A stretch of 64,000 nucleotides of DNA, taken from positions 50,252,766-50,316,765 of the forward strand of contig NC_061121.1 of assembly GCF_002878395.1 (NCBI RefSeq), written 5' to 3'. The notes beneath the pieces were generated by a model that was given only the letters and a program-made list of their open reading frames with translations, was not told where the DNA came from and made no database searches. Source of the DNA: Capsicum annuum (Eukaryota > Streptophyta > Magnoliopsida > Solanales > Solanaceae). This document shows positions 55,901 to 64,000 of this stretch, one piece after another (position 1 is the first letter of the stretch; each line of letters starts with the position of its first letter). The position numbers and the translations under genes were made by a program.

Positions 55901-58038
55901 TGTGACACCCCAAATTTTTTGCCCAAGGAAAATTCTGAGTTTTGACCTCATTTCCAACCTACGACTCACCATACAAGTCGTAGGGTGTCTTGACAAGTCG
56001 TAGGACGCAAACCATAGGATGCCCAGTAAGTTTTACTTGAAATACTACCTTGGTGATGACTTGAGGTCACGAGTCGTAAGAACTCTATACAAGTCATAAG
56101 ATACCAATCGTAGGGCGACCAGTGTGTTATCCAAAGGATTCTGTCTTGACTACGACAAGGACTCTATGAGTCATAGGTCACTTGATGAGTCATATGAATC
56201 AGTCGTAACCAGAATAGTATGGGTGCCTGTAGGTATTGCCTAGCCTATAACTTTGTGTTATGAGTCGTAAGGTGACCCTATGAGTCGTAAAGTCACCCAT
56301 AGTGACTGGGTGAAAAATTTTAGTCTTTTTTTACAAAGGGCATTCTAGATATTTCCCTCTTCCTCTAAATATAACGCACGACCTTAAAACACTATTGAAC
56401 CTCATTCGCATCCATAACACATCAAAAATATTCTCTCAAATCCCTAAGGCAAGAGCAAGCTAGGGTTTCACATACTTGGCCATCCAAAGCTCTTAATATT
56501 TCAGGCATGCGACTCTATCCTTAAACTTGTTTTACTGAAAGCATGAACTTATAGGGTTGTTTTTGTGGATTTGAACATGGGTTTTGATATGGGTAGAGGA
56601 TTTTAGCATGATTGATTCATAAATTATTTTCCCATGACTTATTATGCATTGCTTATGCTTTATTAATGGTTTTAAACTTGTGGGGTGCATGGGCATGGTG
56701 AATAAAATAAGGGGTTATAGGTTTTCCCCAATTTTATGATTTTGCCCTAATATATAATTTTCAAAATTGTGTTCCCTCAACCCAAATTGTGAAATTGATA
56801 TTGATTATATTTTGTCACATGGTTTAACTTGCTCACTCATATGATGTAATTGTCATAAAAGTTTAATGTACCACATTTTATATTTTATCGAATCTTAGGG
56901 TTTATGGATTTCCCGTATGAATAAATTATTGAACCAGAAGGGGTTATAAATTTCCCCATGTGAATGGTTAATTGTAATGGCATGATAATGTTAACTTGCA
57001 AGTGAGGTTGGTATGATGATACCAACGGGATTCCTTAATAAATAAATTCGTTAAATTAATGGGAATGTGTGCTAAATGTTTTAATTTGGCTTAAAAGACG
57101 ATTGTGTAGATGGGTGGTGAAAGTGATGTCCTAAGGGACCAATACTAAAAATCACGTTTACCGACGTGGGGGTCTAAATGATCAGGTATTTGAGTCCCCC
57201 TTACTTTATGATTGGGAGGTTTGATTCCCTATGTTAAATGACTAGGTGCTTAAGTCACCTTTTCTATATGCCGAAGGTTTGAGTCCCCTATGGTGCATAT
57301 GTGCATATATTATTCTCTGGCTCGTACGGTCACACACACTGAAGCCCTTTCAGCTGAGGGAGAGCTGGACCCAAATAGTCTCTGGTTCCTATATTATGAA
57401 AATTATGCTACACAGCCCAAGTTAAAGTATATGCTAAACCTTGTTCCCTACCCTAACACATTATGTATAAGTTTATGCACATGCTTGTGTACATTTGGAT
57501 TTTTTTACTGATTTTGAATTATTGATCATGACATTACTTTATCCTATATCTCTGAGTTACATGCTAGTGCTCAACTCACTAACCATCCCCGAACGTTGTA
57601 TCCCAATGTGATGTAGGGTTCAAAGACACACTAATTTCTTGCTCAGTGATTAGGTGGCTTCCCGGTTAATCGTGAGTAGACTTGAACTGGTGAGCTTCAA
57701 TTCTCTGGAAGAGCTTTATTTTATGGTTTTTTTTCTTATGTCATAGACTTGGTTTAGAACATATTTTTGGCTGTCGTCGGGGCATGTCCCGACTTGGATT
57801 GTTCTGGTTTTGATTAGAGGATTTATGGATTACAGTGGTCTTGGGTATTGGTTATTGGTTATTGTTCATTGATATATCTTAGATTCCTTTGATCTTATCC
57901 CTTTTATCTGTTTATATATTTGGAATTCATCCATTACTAGGGTATTATATTTTATTTGGCTAGTCAAATCGGGTGGTCTCTGGTCCACAGTTGACTTGAG
58001 ATACCCGTCATGGCTATGCCCTGGTTTTGGTCATGACA
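55901..58038 (+). mobile_element. Element C 5' LTR
   Basis: TGTGACACCCC start, TTTTGGTCATGACA end, 2,138 bases. U3 carries repeated acaagtcgtaggg/gagtcgtaaggtgac words (55958-56310), followed by a TATA-like ctaaatataac (56365-56375) and a CA-rich putative start region. The 3' end shares about 50 nearly identical bases with the LTR ending at 4950. Confidence 0.85.
56365..56375 (+). promoter_or_regulatory. Putative TATA box of the element C LTR
   Basis: ctaaatataac lies 55 bases past the repeated gtcgtaa block and about 30 bases before cattcgcatccataacaca, a plausible transcript start and leader. It is a positional inference. Confidence 0.45.
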
Positions 58039-58042
58039 AGCT

Positions 58043-58055
58043 TGGTATCGGATCC
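58043..58055 (+). other. Element C primer-binding site
   Basis: tggtatcggatcc, four bases past the LTR, differs at two positions from the initiator tRNA-Met complement TGGTATCAGAGCC. Confidence 0.75.
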
Positions 58056-58251
58056 TAGGTTCATAGTCAATTGGGTGTCCATAAAGCCATGCCAAGTAGA
58101 GTCTCTTTTATGGGTGTGTAGAGAACCACACTTATAAGGAAGAGGCTACGAGACATTTAGGAATGTTTCCCTTTCTTGTGTTCTACTTTTGGGCTGTAGA
58201 GTCTAGGATTTTGAAATCCCCTTAAATTCCCATTTTCTTGCATTTCAGATC

Positions 58252-59550
58252 ATGCCTCCAGAAGATCTGATGCTCGTGGAAACTCTTTCGTCCCACCTGA
58301 GGACCATGTGGACAAAAATTATCCTATTTATGGGGTACAGACTCTGTCGAGGGTTGCGTCTTCTAATTGCCCTCGTGGAGTTCCACCGGTATCCATTGAT
58401 CCTTCTGTAGATGATGACACCCATGCTTAGTCACGTCAAAGGGATATTACTAATGTTGAGTTTTACCGTTCTATTCATCTATTGACCCTAATGGTGATAT
58501 CTCAGTCATGTCAGTTGGGTCCTGCTGGTGTTTCTATGAGTTTTTTTGAGGCCACTAGGGTTGGCCAATTTATGAGGTTGAGTCCCCCGACCTTCACTGG
58601 TACTAAGGTTGAGGAGGATCCTCAAGGTTTCATTGATGAGATAGAGATGATTTTCCAAGTGATGCATGCTACTGATATAGAGGGTATGGGGTTCACTGCT
58701 TATCATTTTAAGGATGTATCATATTAGTGGTATGAGGAGTGGGATCAGTCTAGGGGTGAAGATGCGGAGTTGGCATTGTGGGATGATTTCTCTGGTACTT
58801 TCCCAGATCGCTTCTTTCCTTAGGGGTTGAGGAAGGCGAGAGCAAAAGAGTTCATAAATTTAAAGCAAGGCAGGATGATAGAGAAAGTGTATGCCTTAAA
58901 GTTCCTTCAGTTGTCTCGCTATGCTCCTGAGTTAGTGTCTAGTATGAGGGCTAGAATGAGGAAGTTTGCCTCGGGATTATCTTAAGATTTTGTTTTAGAA
59001 AGAAAGGCCGCCTTATTAAACAAGGATATAGACATCCCTAGACTTGTGGTGTATATACAATAAGTTAAGGAGATAAAGCAGAGGAAAGCAAGGATGAGGG
59101 AAAGATAAAGTAAGAGGTTTATCCATTCAAATCAGGGTGGAGGTTAGCAGCAGAGTGGAAGAGTTGACAAATAGTGATCTAAGAAAAATAGTTGGGAGAG
59201 TCCTAACTCCTATTCGACTGGCACTGCTCCTTATCCAAAGTTTTCTAGTGATCATTATTTCCAGATTAGTGATTTCGCTAGGGCATAGGATGCCTAATCT
59301 CAGGCCAGTGGTGCCCAGTCAGTTCCACCATATCCTCCTTATTAGTTTTGTGGTTAGCTGTACCATGGTTAGTTTGAGAAGGAGAGGAATCAGTGTTTTA
59401 TTTATGGTCAAATTGGTCATATGCAGTGGGATTGTCTTTCTAACATTGCTTTTAGGGTTAAAAAGGTTCCTGTTGCTACTCCATAAGCTCTTAAACCGAA
59501 AGGTTCCACTTCTAGTACCAGTACTAGCTAGCACCATCAGTATGCTCTAG
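58252..59550 (+). pseudogene. Element C gag
   Basis: ATG at 58252 (MPP start, as in A and B, but with a quick frame break). Then FFEATRVGQFMRLSPPTFTG, EDPQGFIDEIEMIFQVMHAT, YHFKDVSY, WYEEWDQSRGEDAELALWDD, FINLKQGRMIEKVYALKFLQ, LSRYAPELVSSMRARMRKFA. The zinc knuckle at 59394-59435 reads CFIYGQIGHMQWDC: the second Cys is Tyr, so the knuckle is damaged. Several TAG/TAA stops replace Trp, Gln or Lys codons. Confidence 0.85.
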
Positions 59551-60060
59551 CCACCCGTCAGGACTATGAGGCATCTTCTGATGTCGTCACTGGTATATTA
59601 AAACTCTTCTCTCGTGATACGTATTGCTTTCTTGATTTGGGCTATACCCTTTCCAATGTGACCCCATCTGTGGCTGTTTATTTTGGTTTTGATCCTAAGT
59701 GCATTTTGGATTTCTTTACTGTATCTACCCCGGTGGGTGACCCTATTATAGCTAGAAGAGTCTATAGAGGTTGTTTGGTATCTATCTATGGTAGGGAGAC
59801 CTTGGCAGACTTAATAAAGTTGGATATAGTTAACTTTAATGTGATTTTAGGGATGGATTGGTCATACTCATGCTACGCCTCTTTATACTGTCGGGCTAGT
59901 AAGGTCTTTTACAAATTTCTTAATGAACCCAGTTATAGAATGGGAAAGAAAATTCCCTAATGCCTAAAAGAAGGTTCATTTCTTATCTTAGAGATGAGAA
60001 GTTGATTTCCTAGGGGTGTCTCTATCATTTCGTTTGGGTTAAAGATTCTAAATCAGAGGT
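59551..60060 (+). pseudogene. Element C protease
   Basis: LGYTLSNVTPSVAVYFGFDP, ILDFFTVSTPVGDPIIARRV, YRGCLVSIYGRETLADLIKL, DIVNFNVILGMDWSYSCYAS. The usual catalytic Asp-Pro-Gly before TLSNVTP reads L-D-L-G-Y just upstream, so an Asp is present but the motif is altered. A stop at about 59958 is followed by LISYLRDEKLIS and YHFVWV-like linker words. Confidence 0.75.
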
Positions 60061-60900
60061 TCCTTCTTTACAATCCGTTCCTGTAGTTAATGAATTTCCT
60101 AAGGTTTTCCCTGATGATTTTCCTGGTGTCCCTCCTAATAGGAAAATTAATTTTTGGATTGAAATTATCTTTGACACTCGTCCTATCCCTATCCCTGAAA
60201 GATCTTAAAGAACAGCTGAAAGATCTTCTAAAGAAGGGTATTATCTGCCCTAGTATATCTCCGTGGGGTGAAACTTTTCTATTCACGCGTAAGAAGGATA
60301 GTCTCTTTGAATGTGTATAGATTACTGCTAGTTGAATAAGGTGAAGGTGAAGAATAAGTATCCTCTTCCTATAATTGATGCCCTTTTTGACAAGCTTCAC
60401 AGTGCTAAGTACTTTTCTAAGATCGAACTTCGATTACGTTATCATCAGTTGAAGATTAGGGAGGTAGATATCCCTAAGAATACTTTTCAAACCTGGTATG
60501 ATCATTTTGAGTTCTTGGTGATGTATTTTGGTTTGACTAATGCGCCGGCTATATTTATGGATCTGATGAATCAGGTATTCCACCAGTTCTTGTAATTGTT
60601 TATGATTGTGTTTATTGATGATATTTTTGTATATTCTAAGAGTGAGGAGGATCATGTTGATCACCTCTGCATTGTGTTGCAGACCTTGAAAGATCAGCGA
60701 TTGTATGCTAAATTTTCTGAGTGTGAGTTTTGGTTGAATGTTGTTTTCTTTTCTGGGTTATGTTATTTCTAGTGAAGGGGTCATGATGGATCCATAGAAG
60801 GTAAAGGCGGTAAAGAAGTGGCCTAACCGGTTATTATATAAGGTTTGTGGAGAGATTCTCGTCTATTGCTACTCTATTAACTAAGTTGACTTAGAAAAAG
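60061..60900 (+). pseudogene. Element C reverse transcriptase
   Basis: [20 protein letters not shown] (linker), [33 protein letters not shown], then after a stop [90 protein letters not shown] (FIDD at 60611-60622) and [13 protein letters not shown]. In the first palm motif, [10 protein letters not shown] reads [10 protein letters not shown], so that Asp is changed to Glu. Four or more stops or frameshifts are present. Confidence 0.85.
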
Positions 60901-61243
60901 GTAAAGTTTCTCTAGTCGATGCACATGAGGGTAGCTATGAGAATTTAAAAGATAAGTTGACTTCTACTCTTGTTTTGACCCTGCTCGAAGGTACTGATGG
61001 ATTTGTTGTGTATTGTGATGCATCTCGTGTGGGAGTTGGTTGTGTTTTGATTCTACATGGTAAGGTATTGACCTATACTTCTAGACAGTTAAAAGTTAAC
61101 GAGAAGAATTATTTGAGGCATGACTTAGAATTGTTAGTTGTGGTGTTTGCATTGAAGATTTGGCGCCACTATTAATATGGAGTTCATATTGATATTTATT
61201 CTGATCATAAGAGCTTACGGTATGTGTTCACCCAAAAGGAGTC
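60901..61243 (+). pseudogene. Element C RNase H, part before the inserted LTR
   Basis: [72 protein letters not shown], one stop, YGVHIDIYSDHKSLRYVFTQ and KES. The sequence is cut at 61243, and the matching continuation (LNLRERIWLELIKDYDM) resumes at about 63755. Confidence 0.85.
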
Positions 61244-63750
61244 TATAACTAACTAAGACTACCCCCTAGTCATCATACAGTGCTTGGAGTCAAAAGTGAT
61301 CCCAAGCTAACCCATGAACTGGCATACTATTAAGTAACTGAATTATAATAAAATAAATAACAAGTTCTGCTGTGTGGAAACATAATCATGGCAGAATCTG
61401 AATAAATACATAATCGATAAAGTTTATAATCTGATAAAACTGAAGGAAGAAACTAAAATTTACATGACTGACTCTGAATGACATCTATGAAGCCTCTACT
61501 ATACTCACTATAGATAACTGGTACATGTCTCCTCCTACCACTAATAAATACATATGAAAATAAATGAACAGTACATGAACTAAAACTATCTGGAGTTCCT
61601 GAAACAAAAGAACTCATCACCTGCTGGCTGTAAACTGCAACTGTCTGATCATGGTGTTCGGGCTACGATTAGTACATACATTATGAAACAATGTAGCCAT
61701 ACAAACGTATATGTGGATCATTACTTCTAGAATGTACTGAGTATGCAGGGTGAAGGCAATAAGTAAAACTGATTTCATACGTAATCTTAAAATATGCATG
61801 CTAAGTATACGTAGACTCACCAATAGGAAGGAATAAACTAAAAACTAAAATATCCTAAAGCATGAGTGACAAACATACTTTGATATGATGGTGAATCTCT
61901 ACACTTAGTTTCTGTAAAACTATACTTTAAGGATATAAGTAGAACTGAACCTGGGATATGGTAAAACATGGCTACTGTATGAATACTGAGTATGATACAA
62001 TATGATGGAGACTTACATAACTCGTGGATCTGAGTGTACAATCACATTGAGAATGAATGCATAAACATACAAAACCAAACATAGTTATATAATAAACTTA
62101 TTTGATTAAACGAATGACTGATAGCTGAATGCTGGTCATGTAAGACTGGACTGTACTTAGTTTGAATAACTGAACTAAAGCTGTGGAGTACTATGCATAT
62201 GAGATAAGGACTAACTGAAAAACATGAGATAACCGAATATGAATGCATGAAATTGTATTATCTGAGAATGTAAGACCAAGTGTATAACATGATTCTAAAA
62301 TAGTCTGTAAACTGAAATACTGATAACTGATAACTGTATGCTATGGTCAAGAAAACCTAAAACTGAACTGAGTTCTAAAATGAATACTAAAACTGAAACT
62401 GTGGGAGTTATCATCTAATTGACATACCCCAATTATAGACTAATTTAGGGTCTAACCTGTAACCCCAGTTGGAATGGTGTTATCACCATGCCACGAGTTA
62501 CTAACATTAGCTGGGTCAACCTTAATCTGGCAGGAAGACTCATGAGATGTATATGGTTACGCCAACCCTAGTCTAATAGGAAGATGATTTAGCCAATATT
62601 GGCTACGTAGTTCTGTAACTCAAGGACTGCTACTAAGGGTCAAACCCTCTAATGGAAGGAATGCCCCTATCCCTAGGTTTCCTCAATGCTGAATCCTACT
62701 CCCAATTGAATCGACACTAAACTGATCACTAGACTGTACTAGGCTTGACTGAACTCACACTGATTCTGTTGACTGAAGGAATACTACTCTTTGGTATACT
62801 ACAAAATCATTCTATTTCGACTGGAGACTTGATAAGCAGTTCAATTTTGGGTATTCATAACCCACAGGACTCGATATCAATAATAATAAGAACACATGAG
62901 AGTATTTGAGACCATAATAAGTAGGCATTATTTAAAGAAACCCATCACAAGGACATTTCATCATACACATGAGGATTAATACTTTAACATGGGACAATCC
63001 ATCAAACACACGGGGATCATGAACTTGAACATGGAAATATCTCAAACATGGAAGCATAAAATTATTACATGATTAAAATCATAAATTTAGGAATTCACAT
63101 GAAATTCGCTTGAAATAGGACATGATCGTTTAATCGTATGTGTAAAGATCATAGCTTGAACCAAAAAATATCTTAAACATGGGTGAACAATAGAGTTACA
63201 TGAAAAAATGCATAACTTGGGGATTCATCTTGAAATCGATTGAACATGATATGGGAATTTCATCAAACATGTGGAAAGCATGAATTTAATACATGAAAAT
63301 GTTGCTAAAAATTATGAATTTAGGATCTATCATAGAATTCACTTGAATAACGCATGGAAAACTCAAATTCATAGCGTCCCAATCGCGTCAGCTTACTGCC
63401 TCTCACAAAAAATGCCATCACTTTTCGCTCAGATATTGGATTAAGGAAAAAGTGGTATTATTGGAAAGCTAATTCAACTATATTTTGGTGGGTCTTGAGC
63501 TGCAAAATTTCACGTATATAAAAAGTTATACACATTCAAATTAGACCCTTAAAGAATCGAACCCCAAACTTTGGACAAATCTAAGGTTTTTAGCTCAATT
63601 TGGCTCTATGAATATTTTTCACCTCAAAAGCACATAAAAAATGAGGATAATGATCATGAAACTCATATTCACATAGAAATCATTTGGATCATAACTTATA
63701 CACGTAGGAACGACGGTTCAAAGACTAGACTAAAAATACGAGGTCTTACA
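61244..63750 (-). mobile_element. Probable solo LTR inserted in element C
   Basis: 2,507 bases with no coding domains. The start tataactaactaagactacc (the G of TG probably lost) and the end ggtcttaca are in plus orientation. Its plan parallels the element A and B LTRs (for example gtggatcattact.ctagaatgtactgagtatgcaggg and a cggattat-like, ggaaagcta end). The flanks gagtc (61239-61243) and aagtt (63751-63755) are a decayed 5-bp duplication around an original gagtt, because the host frame reads KE-LNLR across the gap. Gene-free single-LTR structure suggests recombination between the two LTRs of a full element. Confidence 0.75.
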
Positions 63751-64000
63751 AAGTTGAATCTCAGGGAAAGGATATGGCTTGAGTTGATCAAGGATTATGA
63801 CATGATTCTCTATTATTATATTGGTAAAGCTAATGTGGTTGCCGATGCTCTTATCAGATTGTTCATTGGGATCTTATATAGATGAGGAGAAGTGTGGGTT
63901 GGTGAAGAATATTCACCGTTTGGCTAATCTTGGAGTTTGTCTCTTAGACTCTGAGGATGGGGGTATAATTGTGCAAGAAGAGGTGAAGTCATCTCTTGGT
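63751..64000 (+). pseudogene. Element C RNase H-integrase connection, continued
   Basis: LNLRERIWLELIKDYDMILY, YYIGKANVVADALIRLFIG, stop, then in shifted frame VKNIHRLANLGVCLLDSEDG and IIVQEEVKSSL. This matches the same stretch of elements A and B (DYDMSVLYQPRKANVVEDAL; RLARLGVRLVD). It runs off the window. Confidence 0.85.

Larger units (their letters stand above)
55901..64000 (+). mobile_element. Element C: plus-strand Ty3/gypsy retrotransposon, 3' part outside window
   Basis: A 5' LTR (55901-58038), a primer site, gag, protease, RT, RNase H and the beginning of the RNase H-integrase connection are present. Integrase and the 3' LTR lie past the window. It inserted into the LTR fragment at 55643-55900; the left target copy should be cctct (55896-55900). 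It was later hit by a probable solo LTR (61244-63750). The family is related to the truncated element ending at 4950. Confidence 0.9.

Noticed and set aside
1..64000. A novel multi-gene system such as a biosynthetic or defence cluster
   Set aside because: Every sizeable coding trace belongs to a known transposable-element class, and the few unidentified segments are short, isolated and broken.

Overview
The window is repeat-rich plant nuclear DNA. It is AT-rich and intron-bearing, and it is built almost entirely from decayed transposable elements: Ty3/gypsy (chromovirus and Athila-like), Ty1/copia, CACTA, hAT and Mutator-like. This mix and the LTR style suggest an eudicot, and to me a member of the Solanaceae (pepper/tomato/potato type), but that assignment is from memory of similar sequence and is an inference. 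I see no intact host gene, no functional RNA gene and no CRISPR or operon-like structure.

Layout, left to right. Positions 1-1365 hold an AT-rich low-complexity foldback-type repeat that cuts into an Athila-like integrase (1366-2256, + strand). A chromovirus integrase tail (2290-2811), its polypurine tract and its 2.0-kb 3' LTR (2947-4950) follow. From 4955 to about 34386 lies one nested stack. A minus-strand Athila-like element (gag 4955-6144; leader, primer-binding site and LTR 22492-34386) was split by a CACTA transposon (about 6145-22491). The CACTA transposase gene was itself split by a complete minus-strand chromovirus, element A (11962-22018, target duplication cttaa). A second complete minus-strand chromovirus, element B (23973-34180, target duplication ctaat), sits inside the Athila LTR. 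A second copy of the foldback family, with two hairpin-like centres, fills 34387-36950.

The right half starts with a minus-strand copia element (37402-44708) whose leader carries a tRNA-Trp pseudogene. Scraps of coding-like sequence follow (44712-45527), then a 1.1-kb element with 290-bp inverted termini (46551-47665), a candidate three-exon host-gene fragment (49240-49705), and a hAT element with an 8-bp target duplication (49954-53451) that contains an AT-rich tandem array. A Mutator-like transposase remnant (about 54615-55642) is cut by an LTR fragment (55643-55900). That fragment is cut by a plus-strand gypsy element C (55901 to beyond the window), whose RNase H/integrase region is interrupted by a probable solo LTR (61244-63750) of the same family as the fragment.

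All polyprotein genes are broken by stops, frameshifts or deletions. Many of the stops are explicable as C-to-T or G-to-A changes (for example Trp to TAG and Arg CGA to TGA in the CACTA gene), as expected for old methylated heterochromatic repeats. The most informative content is the insertion history, fixed by exact target duplications and rejoined reading frames, and the unfamiliar purine/pyrimidine foldback family. No cooperating gene system was found.
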